Source: Alkalimonas mucilaginosa (GTDB lineage: Bacteria > Pseudomonadota > Gammaproteobacteria > Enterobacterales > Alteromonadaceae). Taken from it: a stretch of DNA of 64,000 bases. A model generated the notes under the pieces. It was given only the letters and a program-made list of their open reading frames with translations. It was not told where the DNA came from and made no database searches. The stretch is taken from positions 248,001 to 312,000 of the forward strand of contig NZ_JAUGZK010000004.1 of assembly GCF_036327005.1 (NCBI RefSeq), in the 5' to 3' direction. Every line of letters begins with the position of its first letter. Positions within the stretch are counted from its first letter, which is position 1. Positions 1 to 8,818 of this stretch are shown one piece after another. The translations under genes and the position numbers were made by a program.

Positions 1-973
1 GTTTTAGCGAGGCATCATGCTCTTCATCGATTACGATCAGGCCAAGGCTGGCAAAGCGTAAAAACAGCGCCGAGCGGGTGCCAATCACAATAGCGGCACT
101 GCCGGTGGCGGCTTGTTGCCAGCAGGCCAGGCGTTCGGTATCCGTTAGCCCGGAATGCCAGCTAAGCACCGGTACCTGAAAACGATCGGCAAAACGAGCC
201 AGCGTTTGCGGGGTTAATCCTATCTCTGGCACCAGCACCAGCACCTGTTTCCCCTCTGCCAGCAAAGGGGCGATGCTTTGCAAATACACTTCGGTTTTGC
301 CAGAGCCGGTAATACCTTCCAGCAAGAATGGCTGAAAACGACCCTGCGCCTGCACAATCGCAGATACTGCCAGCGCCTGATCGGTGGTTAGTTTTAAACC
401 TGCTTGGGTACTGGTGACTGCAGGGTAAGGGGAAAAAGGTACCTCGATGGCGGCTACCAGTTGTTTCTGCAGCAGTGCTCGCAGTGCTGGCCGCTGCTCG
501 GAGGTGATGCTATCAGCCGCTAATCCCCCTTGCCGCAGTTGCTGCCACAGAGCCAATTGTTTGGGCGCTCGCTGTAAATCTGTCTCGGTGACAGCCTGAC
601 CTGCCTGGGTAAGTTGGTAATGCAACGACTGATAGCCAGGCAGTGGCTTGCCCTCCCGCAGCAAAGCAGGGATGGCAGAGATCAGCACCTCTCCCAGCGG
701 GTGATGGTAGTAATCGGCGGCAAAAGACAGCAACCGACACAGCTGCCCGGACAGCACAGGGCTGTCATCCAGCACTGCAACTATGGATTTTAAGGCGTCT
801 TCAGCAAAAGCATCTGCTGGTTGCAGTTGCCAGACAATTCCTACCAATTCTCGTTTGCCAAAAGGCACTAAAACCCGACAACCCACCTGCACTTCGATAC
901 CGACAGGCAACCGATAATCAAAGGATTGACGCAAGGGGACTGGCAAAGCAACCCGGATCACTGACACTGGCAC
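1..973 (-). CDS. priA: Primosomal protein N' (PriA helicase), 5' part only
   Basis: Replication-restart helicase that loads DnaB at stalled forks. The visible part is about 324 N-terminal residues; the rest lies before base 1. It begins with the PriA-type segment ALPVPLRQSFDYRLP, followed by the 3'-fork-binding domain, then the helicase core with Walker A (GITGSGKTEVYL), VPEIGLTPQ, GTRSALF and the DEEH box near the window edge. No ATG fits: an in-frame TAG lies about 50 bases upstream and the best alignment with known PriA gives a GTG start at 973, with alternative GTGs at 967, 961 and 1000. The divergent rpmE neighbour is the usual gammaproteobacterial arrangement. Identity is certain; the exact start is not. 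Confidence 0.93.
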   Translation of the reverse strand, partial: MPVSVIRVALPVPLRQSFDYRLPVGIEVQVGCRVLVPFGKRELVGIVWQLQPADAFAEDALKSIVAVLDDSPVLSGQLCRLLSFAADYYHHPLGEVLISAIPALLREGKPLPGYQSLHYQLTQAGQAVTETDLQRAPKQLALWQQLRQGGLAADSITSEQRPALRALLQKQLVAAIEVPFSPYPAVTSTQAGLKLTTDQALAVSAIVQAQGRFQPFLLEGITGSGKTEVYLQSIAPLLAEGKQVLVLVPEIGLTPQTLARFADRFQVPVLSWHSGLTDTERLACWQQAATGSAAIVIGTRSALFLRFASLGLIVIDEEHDASLK

Positions 974-1196
974 GGCTACCCGTTGAGTGTGGCCCTGGGC
1001 CACCGATTCGTAATACGGCTAGTGTATCGACTGGCACCATGGCTTCGCAACCGAAAAAGCATGTTGAATCGTACCTCTGCTGCTTGCAAGGCCAGAGTAG
1101 ATCGAATAAACTACGCGCCCTAATTGAACTGTAACCGCGTATGGTGCCCGGCGTTTAGCGACCAGGTGGCGATACGGCCTTAAACTGAGGTAACCC

Positions 1197-1409
1197 ATGA
1201 AGCCAGGAATTCACCCAGAATACCAAGAAATTACTGCAACCTGTACTTGCGGTAACTCTTTCAAAACCCGTTCAGCCTTGTGCAAAGACATCCACCTGGA
1301 CGTCTGCTCTGCCTGCCACCCATTCTACACCGGCAAGCAAAAAGTACTGGACGTTGGTGGTCGTGTTGATCGCTTCAAAAAGCGTTTCAGCATGGTGGGC
1401 AAGCGTTAA
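1197..1409 (+). CDS. rpmE: 50S ribosomal protein L31, zinc-binding form
   Basis: Ribosomal large-subunit protein of 70 residues, the usual length. The zinc-ribbon cysteines are all present (C16, C18, C37, C40), so this is the C+ zinc-containing L31, not the YkgM-type paralogue induced under zinc limitation. The N-terminus MKPGIHPEY and the basic tail RFKKRFSMVGKR are typical. A GAGGTAA ribosome-binding site lies just before the ATG. The gene is monocistronic: a strong intrinsic terminator follows about 20 bases after the stop. It is divergent from priA, as in Escherichia coli. Confidence 0.98.
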   Translation: MKPGIHPEYQEITATCTCGNSFKTRSALCKDIHLDVCSACHPFYTGKQKVLDVGGRVDRFKKRFSMVGKR

Positions 1410-1430
1410 TTACGCCTGCTCTCTACAAAA

Positions 1431-1451
1431 AAGCACCTTCGGGTGCTTTTT
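1431..1451 (+). terminator. Intrinsic terminator of rpmE
   Basis: AAGCACC-TTCG-GGTGCTT hairpin with a stable UUCG-type loop followed by a run of T. Preceding A residues allow it to act on the convergent Bcr/CflA gene as well. Confidence 0.9.
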
Positions 1452-1456
1452 TTGTT

Positions 1457-2662
1457 TCATCGAAATGTTTTCTGCTTATGCCATTGGCTGAGTAGGATGC
1501 ACAGGACGCCCAGCCACATCAGCACAGAAAACGGCAAAGCCGTCCCTGTATAAGTAAGAGCCAGCAAAGGGCCGGCCAAAGCGCCTGAACCGAAGCGTAA
1601 GGTGCCTATCACTGCCGTGGCTGTTCCGGTATGTTCGGGAAAGCGCATTAGAATCATCGCATCGGCGTTGGTGGCAATTAAACCAAGGCTGGCCATTAAA
1701 GGACCTATCGTAAGTACGGTAAACCAAAGGGATAAGTGCAAGGCATTAAAGAGTACCAGCAAGCTGGCACTGCTCAGAGCCAGTATTACGCCCAGTTTTA
1801 GCATGCGCTCAGGTCCGGTCCGGCTGACTAAGCGACTGTTCAGTAAGTTGGCCAGCATCAACAACAACACATTAAAAGCAAACAGCAAGGCAAACCAGAG
1901 CTCATTGACACCAAAATATTCGATGTACACCAAAGGTACGGCAGTCAGGAAGCAGAAAAAGGCAAATGAACTGAACATCGAGGTGGCAATGTCGGGTCTG
2001 GCGGCTTTAAGCGAAAGCACCGTTTTATAGCCATGCAGGAATTGCAGCCTGGCAGCAGGTTCTGCCGGCTTGCTCTGGTTTATATTGGGCAGGTAACGCC
2101 AGCAAATTAATAACATGATTGCAGCGTAGAGTGCCAGACTGACAAAAATCATTTGCCAGCTACTGAACCACATTACCAGGCTGCCAAGAGCAGGTGCCAG
2201 CAAAGGTGCCAGCATCATGGTCATGGCGACATACGACATGCCCTTGGCGGTATGCTCTTGGTACAGGTAGCGAATAATACCTGGCACAACCACGGTTGCC
2301 GCCGCACCACTAAAGGCCTGGATCGCCCGCCAAAACAGGAAGACTTCAATGGAGTTGGTTTGGCTAAGCATTACGCTGGCCAGGGCAAAGCCTGCTAAGC
2401 CACTTAATGCCAGTTTGCGGCGACCAAGGCTATCGGCCAGTGGACCGGTAATCAACATCCCTAGTGCATAAAAAACCAAAAAGATGCTCAGTGATTGTTG
2501 CACCATACCGATCGGAGCGCCCATGCCCTCTGCCATGGTAGGCATGGCCGGCAAGTACATGTCGATGGCCAGGGGGGTGGTGGCAAATAGCGCGGCCAGC
2601 AAGGCAACCAGTGCCAGGGATGGGGTGGCTGCCTTGCTGGCTGATGTGGTCTGACTATGCAT
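1457..2662 (-). CDS. MFS multidrug exporter, Bcr/CflA family (DHA1)
   Basis: Inner-membrane proton antiporter of 401 residues, expected to export drugs such as bicyclomycin or chloramphenicol-like compounds. The sequence shows the Bcr/CflA signature in TM1 (LAIDMYLPAMP), the MFS loop 2-3 motif (GPLADSLGRRKLAL), and about twelve hydrophobic segments ending in a short basic tail. The start ATG at 2662 gives a short polar N-terminus before TM1. It lies 18 bases downstream of srmB on the same strand, so the two could be co-transcribed, although the functions are unrelated. The family is clear; the substrate cannot be told from sequence. Confidence 0.9.
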   Translation of the reverse strand: MHSQTTSASKAATPSLALVALLAALFATTPLAIDMYLPAMPTMAEGMGAPIGMVQQSLSIFLVFYALGMLITGPLADSLGRRKLALSGLAGFALASVMLSQTNSIEVFLFWRAIQAFSGAAATVVVPGIIRYLYQEHTAKGMSYVAMTMMLAPLLAPALGSLVMWFSSWQMIFVSLALYAAIMLLICWRYLPNINQSKPAEPAARLQFLHGYKTVLSLKAARPDIATSMFSSFAFFCFLTAVPLVYIEYFGVNELWFALLFAFNVLLLMLANLLNSRLVSRTGPERMLKLGVILALSSASLLVLFNALHLSLWFTVLTIGPLMASLGLIATNADAMILMRFPEHTGTATAVIGTLRFGSGALAGPLLALTYTGTALPFSVLMWLGVLCILLSQWHKQKTFR

Positions 2663-2680
2663 AAGCAGGTGGAAAGATCC

Positions 2681-3886
2681 TTACTTCTTTTTGGCTTTTT
2701 TCTTGGCGGCTGGCTTTTTCTTTTTTACCGGTACCTTGGCTTCTTTGTGCTTTGGCCTTAGGCCTTCGATAAAGCGGCGTTTCAGTTTTTGCTCGGTGTA
2801 GCGTTCAATTTTGCTGAGAATCGCCATATCGTGTGCTTCGACCAGCGAGATGGCGGTGCCTTTTTTGCCGGCCCGACCGGTGCGGCCAATGCGGTGCACA
2901 TAGATATCGGCGGTGCGTGGCATATCGTAGTTGATCACATGACTGATGTCGTCAATATCCAGGCCGCGGGCCGCCACATCGGTAGCGATCAGCACCGGGG
3001 ACTGGCCTTGCCGAAAGCGGAAGATGGCTTGCTGGCGTTTATCCAGTGGCATATCGCCTTGCAGCCAGCAATTGCGAATACCAGCGGTTTGCAGCTGGCC
3101 GGTCAGTTGTGCCAGCCGCTCTTTGGTTTTAACAAATACAATGGCTTTGTGTACCTCATCTTGCTGTAGCAGATGTGTCAGCAACGCCAGTTTATGGTTC
3201 AGATCATCGGCCAGGTGGATCCACTGGGTAATTTTACCGCGCTCACGCCGTGGCGGCTCAGCTTCAATCCGTTCTGGTTCATGCAACGAGTGGCCGGCAA
3301 AACGCTCCAGATTGGCACCTTCCAGCGTGGCAGAGAACAACATGGTTTGTTTGCGCTGACGGGCTTCCAGCACAATGCGGTTCATTTCGCCAATAAAGCC
3401 CATATCCAGCATGCGGTCAGCTTCATCCAGGATCAGCAGTTCAATATGCTCGGCCTGGAATTTTTCTTTATCCAGGTATTCGATCAGACGCCCTGGGGTG
3501 GCTACCAGTAAATCGTTGTTCTTAGTCAGCACATCGGTATGGCTGTCGTAATGGCTGCCTCCGGTGATCACACCGGCATTGAGCTCGGTAAACTGGATCA
3601 GTCGCTGGATCTCCTGATGCACCTGATACGCCAGTTCCCGGGTCGGTGTCATAATCAATACCCGGGCAAAGCCAGGTGCGCGGCGCGGGAAATCCAACAG
3701 GTATTGAATTGCCGGTACTAAAAACGCCAGCGTTTTGCCGGTGCCTGTTGGGGCACAGGCCAGGATATCACGCGCTTCCAGTGCATAGGGCAACACCAGT
3801 TGCTGGATCTGGGTGGCTTGCTTAAAGCCGCATTTTTGCAACGCCCGGCCTAAGGCCGGGTGCAGATCGAACTCATCAAATTGCAT
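2681..3886 (-). CDS. srmB: ATP-dependent RNA helicase SrmB (DEAD-box)
   Basis: DEAD-box helicase for early 50S ribosome assembly, 401 residues. Motifs appear in order: Q motif near residue 28, Walker A APTGTGKT (45-52), PTREL (81-85), DEAD (154-157), SAT near 185, ARGLD and HRIGRTGR in the second RecA domain. The tail is a Lys/Ala-rich basic extension (KKKKPAAKKKAKKK), shorter than in E. coli SrmB. The sequence LILDEADRMLDMGF and the LLDFPR segment match SrmB better than RhlE or DbpA. The divergent trmN neighbour is the conserved srmB/yfiC pair, supporting the name. Confidence 0.93.
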   Translation of the reverse strand: MQFDEFDLHPALGRALQKCGFKQATQIQQLVLPYALEARDILACAPTGTGKTLAFLVPAIQYLLDFPRRAPGFARVLIMTPTRELAYQVHQEIQRLIQFTELNAGVITGGSHYDSHTDVLTKNNDLLVATPGRLIEYLDKEKFQAEHIELLILDEADRMLDMGFIGEMNRIVLEARQRKQTMLFSATLEGANLERFAGHSLHEPERIEAEPPRRERGKITQWIHLADDLNHKLALLTHLLQQDEVHKAIVFVKTKERLAQLTGQLQTAGIRNCWLQGDMPLDKRQQAIFRFRQGQSPVLIATDVAARGLDIDDISHVINYDMPRTADIYVHRIGRTGRAGKKGTAISLVEAHDMAILSKIERYTEQKLKRRFIEGLRPKHKEAKVPVKKKKPAAKKKAKKK

Positions 3887-3894
3887 GCACTACT

Positions 3895-3958
3895 CTCTTG
3901 GTATAAACCGCCGGGCTCTTGTTATAAACCGCTGGGCTTTTGCCGTAACAACGCCGGG
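3895..3958. repeat. 21-bp tandem repeat between srmB and trmN
   Basis: Two near-identical 21-base units start at 3895 and 3916 (core TATAAACCGCCGGG / TATAAACCGCTGGG, two mismatches), followed by a degenerate third unit to about 3958. The array sits immediately upstream of the srmB start, in the divergent promoter region. Each unit carries TATAAA, so it may duplicate a promoter element. Confidence 0.75.
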
Positions 3959-4006
3959 CGGATGACAAGGTGGCTGCCGCCAGATACACTTGGCCCCGGA
4001 GGGATT

Positions 4007-4714
4007 ATGGCAGCAGGTTTTCAATGTAAACAGTTTTTCATCGGCCATCAGCACTGTGCGATGAAAGTGGGCACCGATGCTTTTTTGCTGGGTGCCTGGG
4101 TCCGTATTCCCGCCAGCGGCAACCTGTTGGATATTGGTTGCGGCAGTGGCATTCTTAGCCTGATGCTGGCACAGCGCAGCCAGGGCCTGCAGCCTATTAC
4201 TGCATTGGATCTGGATGCCGGTGCCGTGCGGCAAAGCCGTATGAATGTGGCAGCCAGCCCCTGGCCATCAGCCATACAAGTGCTGGAACAGGATATTCTA
4301 ACCTATCAGCCGGCGGAGCGTTACTCTTTGCTGCTGTGCAATCCACCTTATTTTCATCAGGCCGTGCCTGCACGGGATGCTGCCCGCCAGCTGGCACGGC
4401 ATAGTGATAGCCTGCCCTGGCCACAGTTGTTGCAACAGGCGGCGCAATTGGCCAGTGATGATGCAGATTTTGCGCTGGTGATCCCGGATAGCAGTGTGTC
4501 GTTGTTGCTGCAGGCAGCCACGCTGGCGGGCTGGCAGCTAAAACGACTTTGCCGGGTGCAACCAGGCCCACAGAAAGCCGTGCGCCGTGCTCTGCTGCAG
4601 CTCAGCCGGCAACCGGCTGTCCCGGAGTACAGCCAGTTGTGCATCCAACAGAGCGATGACCAGTATAGCGGGGACTACCGGCAACTGTTAAAAGACTTTT
4701 ACCTGAAATTTTAG
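4007..4714 (+). CDS. trmN: tRNA1(Val) (adenine(37)-N6)-methyltransferase
   Basis: SAM-dependent methyltransferase that makes m6A37 in tRNA1(Val); 235 residues. The reading frame is open further upstream into srmB, but the ATG at 4007 is preceded by CCGGAGGG and gives the family N-terminus (GFQCKQFFIGHQHCAMKVGTDAFLLGAW-like opening). SAM motif I is DIGCGSGILSLML and the catalytic amino-methylase motif is NPPYF, both early in the protein. Its position divergent from srmB matches yfiC in E. coli. It converges with the flavodoxin gene 6 bases away. Confidence 0.93.
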   Translation: MAAGFQCKQFFIGHQHCAMKVGTDAFLLGAWVRIPASGNLLDIGCGSGILSLMLAQRSQGLQPITALDLDAGAVRQSRMNVAASPWPSAIQVLEQDILTYQPAERYSLLLCNPPYFHQAVPARDAARQLARHSDSLPWPQLLQQAAQLASDDADFALVIPDSSVSLLLQAATLAGWQLKRLCRVQPGPQKAVRRALLQLSRQPAVPEYSQLCIQQSDDQYSGDYRQLLKDFYLKF

Positions 4715-4720
4715 GTGTTG

Positions 4721-5236
4721 TTACAGCGCTGCCAGCTCAGCCAGCAACTGATCAACCCATTGCTGTAGGCGGGCATCCGTTAGCTCGTACTGGTTTTCAT
4801 CATCCAGTGCCAGGCCATAAAACCACTGACCATCCTCGGTCAGTGCTTTAGATGCTTCGAATTCATAGCCCTGATTGGGCCATAGCCCAATACGGTCACA
4901 GCGATTGTGGCTAATGGCGTGGTGCAGCATGCCCAGCGCATCCTGAAACCATTCAGTGTAGCCGATTTGATCGCCCATGCCATAAAGCGCAATGACTTTG
5001 TCGTTCAGATCCAACTCAGCGATATCGGCCCAACAAGCCTCCCAGTCTTCCTGCAGTTCACCAAAGTCCCAGGTAGAAATACCCAGGATCAGAATGTCGT
5101 AATCCTGCATTCGGCTCAGAGGGGTATCTTTCAGGTTGTGCAGTGCCACCAGCTCAGGCCCCAGCAGTTGCTGAATTTTCTCTGCTACCATTTCGGTATA
5201 ACAGGTGGTGGAACCATAAAACAGACCAATCTGCAT
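4721..5236 (-). CDS. fldB: Flavodoxin (FldB-like)
   Basis: FMN-binding electron carrier of 171 residues. The true start is the ATG at 5236; the frame is open upstream but only from here does the Rossmann-like flavodoxin begin. The FMN phosphate loop is GLFYGSTTCYTEMVAE, the first flavin-stacking loop contains STWDFGELQEDWE, and the second flavin loop contains LYGMGDQIGYTEWF. Position divergent to xerD is the same as fldB in E. coli, which supports FldB over FldA. FldB can donate electrons to flavin-dependent redox enzymes; the partner here is unknown. Confidence 0.9.
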   Translation of the reverse strand: MQIGLFYGSTTCYTEMVAEKIQQLLGPELVALHNLKDTPLSRMQDYDILILGISTWDFGELQEDWEACWADIAELDLNDKVIALYGMGDQIGYTEWFQDALGMLHHAISHNRCDRIGLWPNQGYEFEASKALTEDGQWFYGLALDDENQYELTDARLQQWVDQLLAELAAL

Positions 5237-5350
5237 TAGTCGTGTACTCCGCATCGCTCTGGAAAGGCTAAGTTTACCAAAAGCGGCTTGCTGGCAAAAG
5301 TAAGGCGAAGGCTTTGTGTCCGATCCCGTTCGCGGTACACTAGCAGCCCA

Positions 5351-6277
5351 ATGAATTTGACCGTGAAAGAGCAGAGCGTGTCGGCAGCTGAGCACCCGTT
5401 GATTGAAACTTTTTTGCAGCAACTCTGGCTGGAGTCTGCGGCGAGCAGGCATACGCTTAGCGCTTATGGCAGTGATTTACGCAAGTTTGCCAGTTTTTTG
5501 GCACAGAGTGACTTGGGTCATGATCTGTTGCAGGTGCAACCGCAGGCGATTGAGTCTTACCTGGCACAGTTGCAAGATGAAAACTACAGTGCACGCAGCA
5601 CCTCCAGACGACTGAGTGCACTGCGCCGTTTTTATGGCTGGCTGCAGCAGAGTGGTCAAAGGGCAGATCATCCGCTTAGCCAAACACTCAACCCTAAGCT
5701 TGGGCGCAACTTGCCAAAAAGCTTGTCGGAAAGTGAGGTGGAGGCGTTGCTGGCTGCGCCTGATCTGACAACCACCATAGGATTGCGTGATAAAGCCATG
5801 CTGGAAGTCTTGTATGCTGCTGGCCTTCGGGTGAGTGAGTTGGTTGGATTGACCCTGCGGCAACTGAATTTACGCCAGGGGGTCTTGCTGGTGCAGGGCA
5901 AAGGCCGCAAAGAGCGGCTGGTACCCATAGGTGAAGAAGCGATGGACTGGTTGCAGCATTATTTAACCGATGCCCGGCCAGAGCTGCTTAACCAGCCGGT
6001 TGAGGTGTTGTTTCCGAGTAGCCGGGGCCAGATGATGACCCGGCAGACCTTCTGGCATCGCATCAAGTTTTACGCTAAGGTAGCGGGCATTCAAAGCGCG
6101 CTGTCACCGCACACCTTGCGGCATGCTTTTGCGACCCATTTATTGAACCATGGCGCTGATTTGCGGGTTGTGCAAATGCTGCTTGGACACAGCGATTTGT
6201 CCAGCACCCAGATTTATACCCATATAGCGCAGGCCCGCTTGAAGGGGCTGCATCAACAACATCACCCTCGGGGTTAA
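5351..6277 (+). CDS. xerD: Site-specific tyrosine recombinase XerD
   Basis: Tyrosine recombinase that works with XerC at dif to resolve chromosome dimers; 308 residues from the ATG at 5351 (the frame extends upstream but without homology). An N-terminal SAM-like core-binding domain (LSAYGSDLRKF, SARSTSRRLSALRRFY) is followed by the catalytic domain: Arg in AAGLRVSEL, Lys in GKGRKERLVP, HTLRHAFATHLL (His and Arg), LLGHSDLSST (His) and the nucleophile Tyr in TQIYTHI. It leads the conserved run xerD-dsbC-recJ-prfB-lysS. No dif site is seen nearby. Confidence 0.95.
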   Translation: MNLTVKEQSVSAAEHPLIETFLQQLWLESAASRHTLSAYGSDLRKFASFLAQSDLGHDLLQVQPQAIESYLAQLQDENYSARSTSRRLSALRRFYGWLQQSGQRADHPLSQTLNPKLGRNLPKSLSESEVEALLAAPDLTTTIGLRDKAMLEVLYAAGLRVSELVGLTLRQLNLRQGVLLVQGKGRKERLVPIGEEAMDWLQHYLTDARPELLNQPVEVLFPSSRGQMMTRQTFWHRIKFYAKVAGIQSALSPHTLRHAFATHLLNHGADLRVVQMLLGHSDLSSTQIYTHIAQARLKGLHQQHHPRG

Positions 6278-6301
6278 CCAAAGTAGAGTAAAGGATTCAT
6301 C

Positions 6302-7009
6302 ATGCTTCGACTGACAACATTAATGGCTGCACTTGGTTTATGGGCTGGTTCGGCGCTGGCGGAAAGTACAACTGCCTTCGACGAAGCCAACATTAACCGC
6401 CAATTAGGCCAGCTGGGTTTGCAGGTTGACTCGATGACAGCATCGCCAGTTACTGGCCTGGTGCAGGTGTTTACCAATCGCGGGCTGTTTTTTGTCAGCA
6501 ACGACGGCAATTTCTTTTTTGAAGGCAACCTGTTCGATATTCAAAATCGTGAACTGGTGAATGAGCAACAAATGCGGCCATTCCGCCAGCAGCAACTAGA
6601 CAAGCACACTGATTACATTGAGTACAAAGCCAAAGACGAGCGCCATGTGGTGACGGTATTTACCGACCCAAGCTGTGGCTATTGCCGTCGTTTGCATCAG
6701 GAAATTGCTGATTACAACAAAGCCGGCATCACAGTACGTTACCTGGCATTCCCTCGTGGTGGTTTGGCATCCGATACCGGCAAAGATCTGGCTGCTATTT
6801 GGTGCTCGCGCGATAAAAACAGTGCCATGGATGATGCCAAAGCAGGGCGTTCAGTTCGTGCCATTGAGTGCCGTAACCCGGTGGCGAATCACTACCAACT
6901 GGGGCAGGCTTTTGGTGTGACTGGCACCCCGGCCATTGTGTTACCAAGTGGCCAGATGATCCCTGGTTATCAACCGGCTGCTGCACTGATTCAACAACTG
7001 ACCAATTGA
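6302..7009 (+). CDS. dsbC: Thiol:disulfide interchange protein DsbC
   Basis: Periplasmic disulfide isomerase, 235 residues. A cleavable signal peptide (about residues 1-20, ending SALA) precedes the dimerisation domain and a thioredoxin fold with active site C125-G-Y-C128 (DPSCGYCRR) and the cis-proline loop GTPAIV. Two further cysteines (WCSRD and IECRN) match the structural disulfide of E. coli DsbC. An AGG-containing ribosome-binding site lies just before the ATG. It sits 24 bases after xerD and 1 base before recJ, indicating one transcript. Confidence 0.96.
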   Translation: MLRLTTLMAALGLWAGSALAESTTAFDEANINRQLGQLGLQVDSMTASPVTGLVQVFTNRGLFFVSNDGNFFFEGNLFDIQNRELVNEQQMRPFRQQQLDKHTDYIEYKAKDERHVVTVFTDPSCGYCRRLHQEIADYNKAGITVRYLAFPRGGLASDTGKDLAAIWCSRDKNSAMDDAKAGRSVRAIECRNPVANHYQLGQAFGVTGTPAIVLPSGQMIPGYQPAAALIQQLTN

Positions 7010-7010
7010 T

Positions 7011-8735
7011 ATGATGACCAAGCAGCTTCGTCAGCGCAGCGTACCTGGTGCCACCCTGGCTGGTGATTTGCACCCAGTGTTGCAGCGCTTGTACCTAAGC
7101 CGCGGCATACGCGATATCAAAGAGTTGAATCGTGCTGCTGCTGACTTGCTGCCATGGCAGCAACTAAAAGGCATGGATGCGGCCACCCAGCTGTTGATCA
7201 CAGCATTGCAAAGCCAGCAGCATATTGTGATTGTTGGAGACTTTGATGCCGATGGTGCCACCAGTACCGCAGTGCTGATGGCCGGTCTGAAAGCCTTTGG
7301 TTTTAAATACCTGGAATACCTGGTACCCAATCGCTTTGAGTACGGCTATGGCTTAAGCCCGGAAATAGCCGAACTTGCGGTAGCTCAGGGGGCAGAGCTG
7401 ATTATTACTGTTGATAATGGCATCTCTGCTGTCGATGGGGTGGCGGTTGCTAAGGCGGCTGGTGTCAAGGTACTGGTCACAGATCATCATCTGGCGGGCA
7501 GTGAGTTACCAGCGGCCGATGCGATAGTGAATCCAAACCAGCCGGGTTGTGACTTTCCAAGTAAAGCCCTGGCCGGGGTTGGGGTTGCTTTTTATTTATT
7601 GCTGGCGTTACGTGCCTGTTTGCGTGAGCAGCAGTATTTTCAGCAAAAAGCACTCAAAGAGCCCAACTTGGCGGAGTTGCTGGATTTGGTCGCGCTGGGT
7701 ACTGTCGCCGATGTGGTACCGCTGGATGGCAACAACCGTATTTTAGTCTATCAGGGGCTGCAGCGTATCCGCTCCGGACGTTGTCGCCCCGGTATTCAGG
7801 CGTTGATAGATGTGGCCAATCGTTCTGCCAGCCGCCTAACCGCCAGCGACTTTGGTTTTGCGCTGGCCCCAAGGTTGAACGCTGCCGGCAGATTGGATGA
7901 TATGTCGCTTGGTATCAGCTGCCTGTTGGCTCCGGAGCTTGCGCAAGCGCGTGAGTTAGCTGCCCGGTTGGATGAGCTTAATGTGGAGCGGCGTGCGATT
8001 GAGCAGAGCATGCAGCTGGAAGCTCAGCAGTTTTTGCGGCAGTTGTCGTTACAACAAGCTGAGTTGCCTGCCTGTTTGTGCTTGTATCAGGCCGACTGGC
8101 ATCAGGGGGTGATTGGCATTTTGGCCGGGCGCATTAAAGAGCAGTACCACCGGCCTGTGGTGGTGTTTGCCGAGGGCGATGCCGGTGAGTTAAAAGGCTC
8201 GGCCCGCTCCATTCCAGGCCTGCATATTCGCGATATGCTTGAAGCCATAGCCAGTCAGTATCCGGGCTTACTGAAAAAATTTGGTGGTCACGCCATGGCG
8301 GCAGGGCTCACCATAGATGCCGATCGACTGGATACCTTTCAGCTGGCACTCAATTATGTGGCAAGTCGTTGGATCAGTGACGATCTATTGCAGGCCGAGC
8401 TGCTCACCGACGGTGAGTTACCGCAAGATTGTCTGGCATTGGAGTTTGCTGAACTACTGCAGCAAGCGGGCCCCTGGGGGCAGGCTTTCCCGGAGCCGGT
8501 ATTTGAAGGCGAGTTTCGCCTGCTGCAACAAAAAGTGCTGGCCGATAAACATCTCAAATTGATGCTGCAGCACAGTTCGGGGCAATTGCTGGATGCCATC
8601 TGGTTTAATGCCGATCGCAACAACTGGCCGGATGTGAATGTGCAGCAGGTGCGGCTGGCCTATCAACTGGATGTGAACGAATTTCGCCAGCAACAAAACC
8701 TGCAACTGCTGGTGCGGCATATGTTGGCCGTATAA
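7011..8735 (+). CDS. recJ: Single-stranded-DNA-specific 5'-3' exonuclease RecJ
   Basis: Exonuclease of 574 residues used in recombination and mismatch repair. The DHH phosphoesterase core shows DFDADG (77-82), DNG (about 135-137) and DHH (158-160), metal ligands of the two-manganese site; later LVALGTVADVVPL and LNAAGR motifs follow. The DHHA1 domain has KGSARS and GGHAMAAG, and a C-terminal OB-fold segment ends the protein. The second ATG (7014) is equally possible as start. The gene follows dsbC without a gap and ends before a strong hairpin that separates it from prfB. Confidence 0.96.
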   Translation: MMTKQLRQRSVPGATLAGDLHPVLQRLYLSRGIRDIKELNRAAADLLPWQQLKGMDAATQLLITALQSQQHIVIVGDFDADGATSTAVLMAGLKAFGFKYLEYLVPNRFEYGYGLSPEIAELAVAQGAELIITVDNGISAVDGVAVAKAAGVKVLVTDHHLAGSELPAADAIVNPNQPGCDFPSKALAGVGVAFYLLLALRACLREQQYFQQKALKEPNLAELLDLVALGTVADVVPLDGNNRILVYQGLQRIRSGRCRPGIQALIDVANRSASRLTASDFGFALAPRLNAAGRLDDMSLGISCLLAPELAQARELAARLDELNVERRAIEQSMQLEAQQFLRQLSLQQAELPACLCLYQADWHQGVIGILAGRIKEQYHRPVVVFAEGDAGELKGSARSIPGLHIRDMLEAIASQYPGLLKKFGGHAMAAGLTIDADRLDTFQLALNYVASRWISDDLLQAELLTDGELPQDCLALEFAELLQQAGPWGQAFPEPVFEGEFRLLQQKVLADKHLKLMLQHSSGQLLDAIWFNADRNNWPDVNVQQVRLAYQLDVNEFRQQQNLQLLVRHMLAV

Positions 8736-8754
8736 ACGGCGAAAACTACTGCCC

Positions 8755-8793
8755 TTGGCGTGGAAATTTGCTACAATCCACGCCAATTTTTTT
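8755..8793 (+). terminator. Hairpin terminator after recJ, with an extended -10 in its loop
   Basis: A perfect 10-bp inverted repeat, TTGGCGTGGA (8755-8764) and TCCACGCCAA (8777-8786), encloses a 12-base loop and is followed by seven T residues: a textbook intrinsic terminator for recJ. The loop and right arm also contain TGCTACAAT, an extended -10 element, so the same DNA may be the promoter for prfB-lysS. Confidence 0.8.
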
Positions 8794-8818
8794 GTCGCCG
8801 TAGCAAGGTTCAGATCCC

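Noticed and set aside
2946..3511. Plus-strand open frames over srmB
   Set aside because: Antisense to a well-supported gene with all helicase motifs; low-complexity composition typical of shadows.
4197..4644. Minus-strand frames over trmN
   Set aside because: Shadow frames of a GC-rich gene; no family features.
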